A DNA stretch of 64,000 bases from Linyphia triangularis (taxonomy: Eukaryota > Arthropoda > Arachnida > Araneae > Linyphiidae), in the NCBI GenBank assembly GCA_963978545.1, contig OZ021729.1, positions 89,806,466-89,870,465 of the forward strand, read 5' to 3'. Made by a program: the position numbers and the translations under genes. The notes below the pieces were generated by a model, which did no database searches, was not told the DNA's origin, and saw only the letters and a program-made list of their open reading frames with translations. Shown piece by piece: positions 48,451 through 57,867 of this stretch. Numbering within the stretch: the stretch's first letter is position 1; each line of letters opens with the position of its first letter.

Positions 48451-49142
48451 TTTGAAAAAATTTTAAGTTTTGAAAAAATTTCAAGTTTTGAAAAATTTTA
48501 AGTTTTGAAAAATTTTAAGTTTTAAAAAATTTTAAGTTTTGAAAAATTTTTAAGTTTTGAAAAATTTTTAAGTTTTGAAAAAATTTTAAGTTTTGAAAAA
48601 ATTTTAAGTTTTGAAAAAATTTTAAGTTTTGAAAAAATTTTAAGTTTTGAAAAAATTTTAAGTTTTGAAAAAATTTTAAGTTTTGAAAAAATTTTAAGTT
48701 TTGAAAAAATTTTAAGTTTTGAAAAAATTTTAAGTTTTGAAAAAATTTTAAGTTTTGAAAAAATTTTAAGTTTTGAAAAAATTTTAAGTTTTGAAAAAAT
48801 TTTAAGTTTTGAAAAAATTTTAAATTTTGAAAAAAAATTTAAGTTTTGAAAAAAATTTTAAGTTTTGAAAAAATTTTAAGTTTTGAAAAAAAATTTAAGT
48901 TTTGAAAAAAATTTTAAGTTTTGAAAAAAATTTTAAGTTTTGAAAAAAAATTTAAGTTTTGAAAAAAATTTTAAGTTTTGAAAAAATTTTAAGTTTTGAA
49001 AAAATTTTAAGTTTTGAAAAAAAATTAAGTTTTGAAAAAATTTTAAGTTTTGAAAAAATTTTAAGTTTTGAAAAAATTTTAAGTTTTGAAAAAATTTTAA
49101 GTTTTGAAAAAATTTTAAGTTTTGAAAAAATTTTAAGTTTTG
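48451..49142. repeat. AT minisatellite, ttttgaaaaaattttaag orientation
   Basis: About 40 copies of an 18-bp unit, the reverse complement of the 38581-39507 unit. Frames through it (FFQNLK repeats) are by-products. Confidence 0.95.
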
Positions 49143-49495
49143 ATACTTGGAAATAATTCGAGATGCTGGTGAAAAGTTAAAGTCCAGACCCAAACACTTG
49201 GAAATATTTCGAGATGCTGGTGAAAAGTTAAAGTCCAGATCCAAATACTTGGAAATATTTCGAGATGCTGGTGAAAAGTTAAAGTCCAGATCCAAATACT
49301 TGGAAATATTTCGAGATGCTGGTGAAAAGTTAAAGTCCAGATCCAAATACTTGGAAATATTTCGAGATGCTGGTGAAAAGTTAAAGTCCAGACCCTTGGA
49401 AATATTTCGAGATGCTTGTGAAAAGTTAAAGTCCAGACCCAAACACTTGGAAATATTTCGAGATGCTTGTGAAAAGTTAAAGTCCAGACCAAAAT
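49143..49495. repeat. 51-bp tandem repeats
   Basis: About seven copies of a 51-bp unit (aaatatttcgagatgctggt, then gaaaagttaaagtccag). It is the inverted relative of 38050-38250. The period is a multiple of three, so it is open in several frames, but there is no promoter or start of its own. Confidence 0.9.
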
Positions 49496-49592
49496 ACTTG
49501 GAAAATCTTTCGAGATGCTGGTGAAAAGTTAAAGTACCAAACACTTGCAAATATTTCGAGATGTTTGTGAAAAGGTCAAGTCCAAAGGCCTA

Positions 49593-49625
<33 letters not shown>
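49496..49625 (+). repeat. Direct repeat bounding the minisatellite, right copy
   Basis: It matches 48332-48450 and ends in a longer TA run that passes into the T tract. Confidence 0.85.

Positions 49626-49664
<39 letters not shown>
49626..49664. repeat. T tract behind a promoter
   Basis: A T run of about 39 between the TA run and the TATA box at 49675. Confidence 0.85.
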
Positions 49665-49666
<2 letters not shown>

Positions 49667-49674
49667 GGTGGTGG

Positions 49675-49739
49675 TATATATACGACCCGTTTCCTGCAGG
49701 AAGCTCATTCAGAACCCAGTTCCTGAACAAGAAAGACCT
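49675..49739 (+). promoter_or_regulatory. TATA/Inr/DPE promoter of the 391-residue protein
   Basis: TATATATA at 49675, CTCATTC initiator with A at 49707, AGACCT at 49734-49739 (+28 to +33). The ATG at 49804 is 97 nt downstream. Confidence 0.8.
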
Positions 49740-49803
49740 CTCCTGCTCCTGGATATTTGTCATTTTTGCTACTCTCCAAGTCTTTACTTTTCGCTACACC
49801 ATC

Positions 49804-50979
49804 ATGACTACCACCACTTTTCCAGACCTCAGCAAGCTATTGTATGGAGATGAGTCTTCCACGTTTCAAGCTGGTGACTTGGATTTAAATGCTGTGTTTT
49901 CTGCTGAACCAGAGTCACCAAAAATCACATCTCCTGTCGTCTCTCAACCAACAACTGAAACGTTAGAGACGAAAAAGTCTTCCAGCCACAAATCCCGAAA
50001 AAGATCATCATCCAAAAAAGAAAAAAAGGATTTAAATGCTGTGTTTTCTGCTGAACCAGAGTCACCAAAAATCACATCTCCTGTCGTCTCTCAACCAACA
50101 ACTGAAACGTTAGAGACGAAAAAGTCTTCCAGCCACAAATCCCGAAAAAGATCATCATCCAAAAAAGAAAAAAAGTGTTCAGAGAAAAAAGTCCCAGAGT
50201 CCTTCAAGGATATGATAGATTTCCTCTGCCCACCGAAATTGGAAAGTCTTGATCCAGTGGTGTCATGCAAGTCTCCGCCGTCTATTGAAACAGCATCCAT
50301 GGACACAACCGACTATTTAAATTTCGAGCCAGATTCGCCCATACCGGAGGTTTCGCCCGCCAAGAAACTAATTTCCCCCATAAGAAGACCTACTTCTCTG
50401 CTCCTCAAGAGACCCATTTCACCTATCAGAAGACCGGACAATAGTATAACTTATGCACCCCAATCTACTTGCCGCCAGCCTACTTCCCACCAGCCTACTT
50501 ACCGCCGGCCTAGCAGATCCGTCATTGCTCCAAGACGTGGTATGCAAAGATGCATGTCCCCCCAGGACCGTTCCATCCAAAGGGCCCGTTTTCAACGTCG
50601 ACGACAGGTGTACAACCACCATGAGGGAATCCTTGTCCTCGCGGCCCACCAACAGAGTTACGTGCTTACCAACGGGCACGTTAGCTGTTGTGAGGACAGT
50701 GATCCCGATTGGGATATTCATCTCCTGGACGATTTAAAATCGTTCAGGGGGAAATCTTTGTACGTCGTCGACGAAGAAAGCAAAATTGCTTTCAAAAAGG
50801 CACAAGAGACGTGGCCAGAGTCGGAGCCATTGACGCATATCAAGGCGATTCTTATCGTGGCCACGTCGAGGTTCCTGGGGACGTGTAGCTACTGCCAGGA
50901 GCAATGCTTACGGTTCAAAGCTATAGTCGGAGGTATAATGCGGATAGTGCCAATTCCCCTTGATTTGATTAGACATTGA
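49804..50979 (+). CDS. Basic/serine-rich nuclear-type protein with duplicated segment
   Basis: The frame is open from 49561 through the promoter; I start at the first ATG after the start site, giving 391 residues. Residues about 27-123 are two nearly identical 49-residue units (147 bp, 49881-50027 and 50028-50174), ending in SRKRSSSKKEKK, a likely nuclear localisation signal. A serine/proline-rich part with SPIRRP repeats follows. The last 115 residues look folded, with C-x-x-C-rich GTCSYCQEQC near 360. I recognise no family. No AATAAA lies close to the stop; instead a hairpin of the TGGG type starts 14 nt after it, as at both RING genes. Confidence 0.8.
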   Translation: MTTTTFPDLSKLLYGDESSTFQAGDLDLNAVFSAEPESPKITSPVVSQPTTETLETKKSSSHKSRKRSSSKKEKKDLNAVFSAEPESPKITSPVVSQPTTETLETKKSSSHKSRKRSSSKKEKKCSEKKVPESFKDMIDFLCPPKLESLDPVVSCKSPPSIETASMDTTDYLNFEPDSPIPEVSPAKKLISPIRRPTSLLLKRPISPIRRPDNSITYAPQSTCRQPTSHQPTYRRPSRSVIAPRRGMQRCMSPQDRSIQRARFQRRRQVYNHHEGILVLAAHQQSYVLTNGHVSCCEDSDPDWDIHLLDDLKSFRGKSLYVVDEESKIAFKKAQETWPESEPLTHIKAILIVATSRFLGTCSYCQEQCLRFKAIVGGIMRIVPIPLDLIRH

Positions 50980-50993
50980 GTTTGGGTTTGACC

Positions 50994-51070
50994 CCTAAAA
51001 AAATGGGAGAGAGCTCGTTGCGAGTCTTTGGAAACAAGGACTTGCATCGGCTCTCTCCCATTTTTTTAGG
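50994..51070 (+). terminator. Hairpin 14 nt after the stop, TGGG module
   Basis: Outer arms 50994-51014 and 51049-51070 (CCTAAAAAAATGGGAGAGAGC and its partner) pair; the inner part pairs partly (gagtc/gact). The far flank has ccaaggttggg, a relative of the accaacgttggt element at the RING genes. Confidence 0.75.
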
Positions 51071-51607
51071 TTCGGCAAGGCACCAAGGTTGGGTGTTTTT
51101 GAAAAAAGAGGTTGTAGAACAATGTATTAAAAGACGTGTAACATATTTTGTATAATAAAGTAATGTTTAAAAATCAAAGAGGGTGTGAATAATTATTTAT
51201 AATGTTTAAAAAAATCAAATTGTTGGGTTAATGTTTTTTCAAAGATGATAATTATTGATACTGTTTAAAAATCTAGCTGTCGAGTTGTAAACGTATAACG
51301 CTTTTCAAATGTAGTGCTTGGCAAATGTGGTTAAAAATCTCGCTGACATTGTAAGTCGTAAACAAATTAGGTTTTTTCAAAGATGGTGTGTATTGAAAAT
51401 TTTTTAAAATCTAATTATAAGATACATTGTTAGTGTAAGTTGTAAACAAATAACACACTCTGATACTTAGTTTTTTTAAGGAATCAAGTCTCTTGTATAA
51501 TTTTTAAAACAAATCATTTCCCACTCTTGGATAAGAGAAAACCGAAATAAACTTTGCAGCTGATTGTACACAGCGGTGGTAGAGAATTAAGAAGAATTGA
51601 AAACGAC
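51071..51607. other. Non-coding, AT-rich
   Basis: No gene. An ataataaag signal at 51152 could serve the upstream gene. The phrase gtaagttgtaaacaaat recurs loosely. The AlkB frame stays open back to about 51554, but without an ATG and without a local-type promoter. Confidence 0.5.
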
Positions 51608-52162
51608 ATGTGTCAAGGTTTAAATATCGACTATATACCTGAATTTTTAATGGATCCAGCACAATACTTTAAACGATTGGAATCGGAAATTGTGTACTTG
51701 GATCCCTGCGTTACCGTGTATGGAAAAACGTTCCCGATTCCGAGACGGGTGGCGGCCTACGGAAACGACGGTATGACTTATACGTTCAGCGGCCTGACGT
51801 TACGTGCAGAGCCCTGGACCCCCACCTTGCTAGAGATTAAATCCAAGGTGGAGAAACAGACAGGGCAAGCGTTTAATTTTGTGTTGGTCGATCGATATGG
51901 TTCTGGAAAAGACAAGATTGGGAAACATCGCGACGACGAAACGTGCATTTCCAGACACTCGAGCATTGCCAGTATTTCACTGGGGGCGCAAAGACTGTTT
52001 GTGTTTTCGAGACGAGAGCACAAACCGGTCAAAATGAGGCTGCACGACGGCAGTCTTTTGGTCATGAAACACCCTACCAATAAAATGTGGTATCACGAAT
52101 TACCCAAATCGAGGACGATGGAACCCAGAATCAACTTGACGTTTCGTAAACACGATGAATGA
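51608..52162 (+). CDS. ALKBH2-like AlkB dioxygenase
   Basis: A 184-residue Fe(II)/2-oxoglutarate dioxygenase. Family proteins remove alkyl groups from DNA bases by oxidation, restoring adenine and cytosine. The iron site is complete: H107-x-D109 in GKHRDDE and H163 in WYHELPK. The 2-oxoglutarate-binding R174-x-N176-x-x-x-R180 (RINLTFR) is also intact. The substrate lid YTFSGLTL-x(5)-PWTP and the FNFVLVDRYG strand point to the ALKBH2 branch. It lacks the N-terminal extension of animal ALKBH2. The start is the first ATG; the frame is open 54 nt upstream. No TATA set is visible. Viral AlkB proteins are known mostly from RNA viruses of plants and from some large DNA viruses; here it may protect viral DNA. 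Confidence 0.9.
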   Translation: MCQGLNIDYIPEFLMDPAQYFKRLESEIVYLDPCVTVYGKTFPIPRRVAAYGNDGMTYTFSGLTLRAEPWTPTLLEIKSKVEKQTGQAFNFVLVDRYGSGKDKIGKHRDDETCISRHSSIASISLGAQRLFVFSRREHKPVKMRLHDGSLLVMKHPTNKMWYHELPKSRTMEPRINLTFRKHDE

Positions 52163-52234
52163 TTAAAAAAGACCCAAAGATGGAGACTGTGCATTAAGTG
52201 ATCTTTTTTAATACCTACTCACAAAATTTGAAGA

Positions 52235-52354
52235 TTCCCTATACTCTCTATGTTACAATATTCTATCCCGGTATATTTAGAAACTAATTTCTATAAAGAA
52301 AGTAGTTTCTAAATGTACCGGGATAAAAGATTGTAGCATAGAGAGTATAGGGAA
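52235..52354. repeat. 120-nt imperfect hairpin, pre-miRNA-like
   Basis: Left arm ttccctatactctctatgtt and right arm agcatagagagtataggga pair, with inner pairs tatcccggta/taccgggata and tagaaacta/tagtttcta, and a small loop near 52292-52298. Size and small mismatches fit a microRNA precursor or a foldback element. Confidence 0.7.
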
Positions 52355-52463
52355 CGATTCTTATTAGGAATTCCACTTTAAAAATAATGTGTACTTACCT
52401 TGTACCAAGTGACAAGAACAGAATCAGAATTTTTTCAAAACGCACCTCGAAACTTTGGATATC

Positions 52464-52548
52464 GAGTTGTTGTATTCAAAAAAGTTAAATCCACTTTAGA
52501 TAAAATTTCAAAGGGGTACCGGTGCTCATATATTTTTTCCACCGACTG
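52464..52548 (-). repeat. Transposon-like terminal sequence, right (inverted) copy
   Basis: The reverse complement of 27541-27629 over about 85 bp. Read on the minus strand it starts CAGTCGGTGG. A strong splice-donor-like AAG/GTAAGT sits on the same strand at about 52401-52393. Confidence 0.6.
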
Positions 52549-52692
52549 TGTACCAAAACCTGTCATACAGTCTACCAAGTGTGAAAACATTGAAATGGGT
52601 GTTCGACAGGCGCTTCGTAGACATTTTGCAACTCATCTCAGAGAGGTATGAGATGCCAATGTTCTACGCTTGGGTGGGGTGGAGTAATAAAG

Positions 52693-53070
52693 ATGGCATT
52701 GACAGTACATTTTGTAGGTGATCAATATGCTCAAACTCAGGGGCTTCCCACTATTAACATGACCATGGAATCCGATGGCTTGATCTTCAAGATGGATACG
52801 ACCGGTTCCAAGATCAATGTGGTTGTAGAAAACATTCCGTACAATGATTTGTTTTATTTGTTTCTTCAAAAGTTTGGCCAAAGCATAGGACCCAACACAT
52901 GGCTATTGGATATGAACAAGATTAACCATCAAGAGTTTACGGCGGAAACCATCAAAATGGTTACCCAATCCTTTGTAGACTGTGTGTTTAAGACTTTGCA
53001 AACACCAAGCGGTGAACATAGTGAAACACCACAGGAATACCAAGACTTGTTTAGTGTACCAGCTAACTGA
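52693..53070 (+). CDS. Unknown 125-residue protein
   Basis: I choose the ATG at 52693; the frame is open 45 nt further up. The sequence is well mixed with no repeats, with alternating short strands up to residue 50, then helices. No signal peptide, membrane segment or motif is visible. It lies between a transposon-like end and a repeat block. No promoter of the local type and no AATAAA close by. I do not recognise it. Confidence 0.55.
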   Translation: MALTVHFVGDQYAQTQGLPTINMTMESDGLIFKMDTTGSKINVVVENIPYNDLFYLFLQKFGQSIGPNTWLLDMNKINHQEFTAETIKMVTQSFVDCVFKTLQTPSGEHSETPQEYQDLFSVPAN

Positions 53071-53217
53071 GAATTTAACTGGTCAACCCCGTATGCCTCG
53101 ATTCGTGGCAATAACATTCTCTTGGACCAAGTCGGCCGCACGTATTAGAAACATCTGGGCCTTGTCCCTCTCGATATAAACAGGTTGGCCACTGAGGTTT
53201 CCGAAGAAGATGAGATA

Positions 53218-53226
<9 letters not shown>

Positions 53227-53285
<59 letters not shown>

Positions 53286-53303
53286 TTTTTTTTTTTTTTT
53301 TTT
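53227..53303. repeat. A(n)T(n) tract
   Basis: A run of over 50 followed by about 22 T. No TATA/initiator set is seen toward either side except tatatta at 53220. Confidence 0.85.
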
Positions 53304-53617
53304 AACTTAAAATTTTTTCAAAACTTAAATTTTTTCAAAACTTAAAATTTTTTCAAAACTTAAAATTTTTTCAAAACTTAAAAATTTTCAAAACTTAAAA
53401 ATTTTCAAAACTTAAAATTTTTTCAAAACTTAAATTTTTTCAAAACTTAAAATTTTTTCAAAACTTAAATTTTTTCAAAACTTAAAATTTTTTCAAAACT
53501 TAAAAATTTTCAAAACTTAAAATTTTTTCAAAACTTAAAAATTTTCAAAAGTTAAAATTTTTTCAAAACTTAAATATTTTTCAAAACTTAAAATTTTTTC
53601 AAAACTTAAAATTTTTT

Positions 53618-53618
<1 letters not shown>
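53304..53618. repeat. AT minisatellite, cttaaaattttttcaaaa orientation
   Basis: About 18 copies of the same unit as 38581-39507. Confidence 0.9.
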
Positions 53619-53688
<70 letters not shown>

Positions 53689-53745
53689 AAAAATTTTTAA
53701 GTTTTGAAAAAATTTTAAGTTTTGAAAAAAATTTAAGTTTTGAAA

Positions 53746-53817
<72 letters not shown>
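53619..53817. repeat. Two A(n)T(n) tracts around inverted minisatellite
   Basis: Tracts at 53619-53687 and 53750-53817 enclose four units of the opposite orientation (ttttgaaaaaattttaag, 53688-53749). Together with 53304-53618 this makes a nested inverted repeat, able to form a large cruciform. Confidence 0.85.
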
Positions 53818-53826
53818 CCAAATATA

Positions 53827-54429
53827 TCACCGTACAGATGACAAGCATGGTTCACAATTATTTATAGGTCTACCATCCTTGTCGCGGAAATTTAACCATC
53901 TAAGCATGGGTTTGGGTCTGACATCTATATACATTGCATACTGATGATAACGATTGCCAGTTGCCAAGTGTTCCATCAATATCCAATTGGCATGAGGGTT
54001 TACGAGCAAGGCATAAAAGTAGAGTAAATACAAACACGTGGCATCAAAATGATGAGTGTTGGGCTGGGAGAATCGCTGGGCCATGATCAGAATCTTTTTC
54101 AATACTAGATATTTATCCTGCAACAATGGAAAATTTTCATAGTCAAAGTAAACGGTGTTGATCCATTTGTGGTTTTGATTTGCAATGGTGTACAGTACAC
54201 CATAATCATCCAATTTTTCCAGCACTTGCTTCACGTGACCGTAAGCCTCTCTTTGAAACTTGTCAACCAATTCGGGTGTCACATTATGAAACCCTTGTAT
54301 TGTCTGACTGGGGACACTCAAACGCTGCAGCACATATTTATTTTCTTTGATCACGTACTCAATCAAACGATCAATTTTTGAAGATACCTTTTGAAGCAAT
54401 GCTATTTCGTATTTTGGACAGGATGTCAT
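53827..54429 (-). CDS. Unknown 200-residue protein next to the primase-helicase
   Basis: Mostly helical, without membrane segment or recognisable motif; ends in a short basic/cysteine tail (NNCEPCLSSVR). It starts 6 nt after the stop of the D5-like gene on the same strand, a spacing that suggests co-transcription or reinitiation. It could be a replication accessory factor by position only. Its stop lies 9 nt from the A/T tract at 53817. Confidence 0.7.
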   Translation of the reverse strand: MTSCPKYEIALLQKVSSKIDRLIEYVIKENKYVLQRLSVPSQTIQGFHNVTPELVDKFQREAYGHVKQVLEKLDDYGVLYTIANQNHKWINTVYFDYENFPLLQDKYLVLKKILIMAQRFSQPNTHHFDATCLYLLYFYALLVNPHANWILMEHLATGNRYHQYAMYIDVRPKPMLRWLNFRDKDGRPINNCEPCLSSVR

Positions 54430-54435
54430 CTTTCT

Positions 54436-57400
54436 TTAATTTTCAGTACGCTTCAAATTTTTTATAAAAACCCCTTCGTAATAAACGACTGACGGCTCAG
54501 ACGGATCTTTTATTCTGCGGCGCTTGTTTGTTGGTTTGGGGTGTTTGATTTCTGGTTGACCTTCTGCAGGTTCCTCCTCTCTTTGCCTTTTATGGCTAGG
54601 CCCTGCTTTCTGCTCCTGCCCTTTAAAACCCTCACTAGGTCCTGCTTCCACTTCTCCTTTGAAACGTTTATTAGATCCTACTTCCTCTTCTCTCTTCCTC
54701 TTGAACAAAAGTCCTTCTTCCTCCTCCTCTTCTTCATCTTCCATCAGATTTGGATTTCCCAACCGCAATGGAGCTGCCGGCTGGTCCAACACACTCTTGT
54801 AGTCAGACATGTTGATTTTAATATCGCTTTTGCGATACATGCCAAACTCACCCTCAAATTTCACAACCAATTCAATCTCGTTGGTCGAGAGATTCTTGTT
54901 CGCTTTGAGAAACTGGCGGACGGCCGACCGCAAATCATTCATGTACGTCGTGCCTCCAGTCACCAACTGAATGTCCATGTACATCTTAAATTGATTATAA
55001 ATATCCGTATTGACCAAATAGTCTTGCGTGTATTCCTTGACACAGTCGGGCTCCTCTCGATAATGCAGCAAACCGTCACTCATGACCATGTGCTTGCGAA
55101 GATGATTGTAGAGGACGAGAAAGCAGCCCTGGTACGACTGTTCGACGACATAGGCATCCTTGTTGTAGCGATTCAATCGCACCTGCTCCGACGTCGTGTC
55201 GGGCGCTTTTTCTACAAACTTTGCATGAAACGGTAAAGCAATGACGCGTTCCTGAAAGGCTTGCGTCGCTTGACACTCGGGCAATTTGTTGGTGGTGGAA
55301 AATATTTTGGCGGTAGGAATACCCCCCACGTTCTGCTCGTACATGTTTCGAAAAGCCACTTGCGAGTTACCCGTAATTTGTTTCACGCGGTTCTCGTTAA
55401 TTTTACTTTCCAGTTCTTCCAGAGTCACGATGCGACAGGAAAAGAGCGTGGAAGCCAGTTCAGGAGTCGCATTGCCCGAAGTATTACTCGGTTTGAGATT
55501 ATCCGATTGAATGTTGTGATAGTACCCTCCAAACACTTTACCCAGCAGTTCAAAGAGTTTACTCTTGCCGTTGCCTGTCACGCCTTTGAGCACGAAAAAC
55601 TTGCGTTCGTAATTGGTGGCAATCAGCGTGCTGGCCAACACGTCCAGCATGTACATGAGCATATCGTATTCAAACGACAAGTATTTGCAGAGATGCGTGT
55701 AGAAATACAGCATCGAGGAGGTGTAACCGTCCAGTTGAACCTCAGGTAGCTCATTGTAAATCATTTCGCGCAAGGTGTGAAACAAGTCGTCCGTTTTATC
55801 CAAAAACAATTCTTTGAGATAGCGCAGAAAAAACTTTTTTTCCGTCAAGAGCGTATAGAGGGTGTGGTAGCGAGAGTTGTTTTCCAAGAGCTGCATCATT
55901 TCTTTCCGTGGAATGTCCACTCCTAACTTGCGATCGGATAAAAAGAGTTCGGGGACGGTGCCTCCAATGTGATTGGTGAGTAGATCAAGTGTTCCGTCTT
56001 GTAACCGAATAAACCATTTATGACGATCCATCTGAATGCTTTGGCGTTCCATGGTCGTGTCGCTGTGAATGGCCGAGACGACTGGGTTCAGATTAAACTT
56101 GTCGATGAGCGTCTCCTCCAGACCAATATAATCATTGTGCTTGCTCTTGAATTCGTTGATGAACGTCTTGATGGTGGCCCACAGATTGGTCAAGTGATCA
56201 TGAATTTCGCTATTGTTACCCACTTCTTGCCACGACTCGGTCAAAAAATTCCAATAATAGCGAGACGGTTTCTTGAGCGCATTGCAGAGACAGAGGACTC
56301 TGATGGGGAAATGGCGTTCTTGAATACTGCGCAAGAGTTGAACGAGTTGCTCTTGGGTGGACACGCTCAAGATGGCCCGCCTGGAATCTTTGGCGATGGT
56401 TTTCAACTTGTCGCGCATCGTGTTGGGTCGCGGATAGAGATTATTCCCGCAAAAATGAATGGTGCTGGATGTAATATTGACCATGATACTTTCGACGTGA
56501 TTGGTGTCCACCTGTTCAATCTGATGCAGGAGCGCGTGGTATTTCTTGTCTAGAAAACTCTGCAAGTGTTGGACCATCTCACTGGGTGATATTTTGAAAT
56601 GTTTGCAGAGTGCATAGAAAACGGGAATAAAATACAGTCCGTCGTCGTATTCGAGAATACTTTGGATAGGGTTGGTTATTTTCATAAAATTAATATTATC
56701 TTCTTTCAGTTCCTGATTCAAACGTTCAAACATTGGATTATAATTACAATCGGAAGTGGTCTGATTCCTCTCGTACCACATTTTGAGGGCGTGGTTGGAC
56801 GTTTCAAAGTGTTCGAGGATAAACGAGTTGACGTGAATATAGTGGTACGCTTTGAGAAAAGACGAATGATTAAACAAAAGTTTCGTTCCTTTGCTGATGT
56901 ATCCCTGGTTATTGTCTCTCTTAAAGACAAAAGTCGCCACGTCTATTCCTTCGCTCTGATTAAAAGGCGTATCTGTAATGTGGGTCATGTAGCTCAGACG
57001 ATAGAGGGGTTCGTGGGGAGTGGTGACGGGCATCATAAATTGCTTGATAAAGAGTTGGAATTGTGGAATATTGATAAAGAGTAAATTTCGAAACAAGGAA
57101 TTGGCATTATTTTTGCGTCGTTTAAACACCTTCTGTATGTGTTTGACGCGTTGAAAGGTTACGTCCTGTTGAGTCGAGAATTGAATCGTGTGTGTTTCGC
57201 GCTCATCCACGTAGACGAGCCGGTCGGGCTGGTAGGGACGGGTTTTCGGTTTAGCCGAGTCTGTCAGCATGGCATTGGTAATGATATCTAAATGATAGGT
57301 TCCTTTACCGGGAACGTAGTGTTGGAGTTTCATTTGTAGGTGTTGGCAGAGTAAAATATAATCGTCGTGCGAGATGGTAAATTCAGGTAGATGGACATGA

Positions 57401-57867
57401 ATTCCGGCAGCATTTGCACGCATAGCTATAATGTAAGTAAAATGAGTAACGGAAGGGAAAAAAAGATGTGTGAGTGTGGAATGTATTAAATCTGCCATGG
57501 ATGGAGAGAGAGTAGCATGGGGGGTTTCCTCTGTGAAATCAATATCTAAAATGATGCTGTGTTGCAGAGCCGAAGATAGATCCATCGTGATGCTCGGTTT
57601 ATTGGTTTTAGTGACCCAAAGATTTGAAAACTTGGCATAATCTTGACGCTCGACACAAAATTTACCACCTTGTAAATTATAAAATAAATAGGATTCGGGA
57701 GGGGCATCTCGAAGGTCGTTGATACTCTTTACCGGGGAGTGTGACATGCCTTTGTTTCTAAGGGTTTCCCTTTCACATTTGTACACAGTTGTAAAAACAG
57801 GGCGGTGTTTACAAAAAGGGTTGGCCACCAAGCAGAGAGCAAGTAGAGAGAGGTCCGTCCACGCCAC
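54436..57867 (-). CDS. D5-like primase-helicase
   Basis: A 1143-residue protein. The N-terminal third looks like an archaeo-eukaryotic primase: LDIDF near 107-111 supplies the acidic pair, and HVHLPEF lies near 150. The C-terminal half is a superfamily 3 helicase. It has Walker A GVTGNGKSK (762-770), a Walker B-type strand VTLEELES (about 812) and the sensor asparagine in FSTTNKLPE (about 857). Such enzymes unwind viral DNA and prime synthesis. Residues about 1050-1143 are low-complexity, alternating acidic runs and KRKRE/NKRRR clusters, probably nuclear localisation signals. The promoter start site (57883) leaves a 16-nt leader for the first ATG; the next methionine (57747) is a plausible alternative start. 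No lesion is seen over 3.4 kb, unlike some neighbours. Confidence 0.92.
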   Translation of the reverse strand: MAWTDLSLLALCLVANPFCKHRPVFTTVYKCERETLRNKGMSHSPVKSINDLRDAPPESYLFYNLQGGKFCVERQDYAKFSNLWVTKTNKPSITMDLSSALQHSIILDIDFTEETPHATLSPSMADLIHSTLTHLFFPSVTHFTYIIAMRANAAGIHVHLPEFTISHDDYILLCQHLQMKLQHYVPGKGTYHLDIITNAMLTDSAKPKTRPYQPDRLVYVDERETHTIQFSTQQDVTFQRVKHIQKVFKRRKNNANSLFRNLLFINIPQFQLFIKQFMMPVTTPHEPLYRLSYMTHITDTPFNQSEGIDVATFVFKRDNNQGYISKGTKLLFNHSSFLKAYHYIHVNSFILEHFETSNHALKMWYERNQTTSDCNYNPMFERLNQELKEDNINFMKITNPIQSILEYDDGLYFIPVFYALCKHFKISPSEMVQHLQSFLDKKYHALLHQIEQVDTNHVESIMVNITSSTIHFCGNNLYPRPNTMRDKLKTIAKDSRRAILSVSTQEQLVQLLRSIQERHFPIRVLCLCNALKKPSRYYWNFLTESWQEVGNNSEIHDHLTNLWATIKTFINEFKSKHNDYIGLEETLIDKFNLNPVVSAIHSDTTMERQSIQMDRHKWFIRLQDGTLDLLTNHIGGTVPELFLSDRKLGVDIPRKEMMQLLENNSRYHTLYTLLTEKKFFLRYLKELFLDKTDDLFHTLREMIYNELPEVQLDGYTSSMLYFYTHLCKYLSFEYDMLMYMLDVLASTLIATNYERKFFVLKGVTGNGKSKLFELLGKVFGGYYHNIQSDNLKPSNTSGNATPELASTLFSCRIVTLEELESKINENRVKQITGNSQVAFRNMYEQNVGGIPTAKIFSTTNKLPECQATQAFQERVIALPFHAKFVEKAPDTTSEQVRLNRYNKDAYVVEQSYQGCFLVLYNHLRKHMVMSDGLLHYREEPDCVKEYTQDYLVNTDIYNQFKMYMDIQLVTGGTTYMNDLRSAVRQFLKANKNLSTNEIELVVKFEGEFGMYRKSDIKINMSDYKSVLDQPAAPLRLGNPNLMEDEEEEEEEGLLFKRKREEEVGSNKRFKGEVEAGPSEGFKGQEQKAGPSHKRQREEEPAEGQPEIKHPKPTNKRRRIKDPSEPSVVYYEGVFIKNLKRTEN

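Noticed and set aside
48933..49550. Repetitive frames of 65-205 codons through the minisatellite and 51-bp repeats
   Set aside because: Repeat periods divisible by three keep several frames open on both strands; no start signals or promoters.
52400..52651. Plus-strand frame of 83 codons
   Set aside because: It has no ATG and overlaps the inverted transposon-like end; the better signal there is a splice-donor-like site on the minus strand.
54541..57084. Plus-strand frames of 160-230 codons opposite the primase-helicase
   Set aside because: They are antisense shadows of a 3.4-kb gene with intact helicase motifs.
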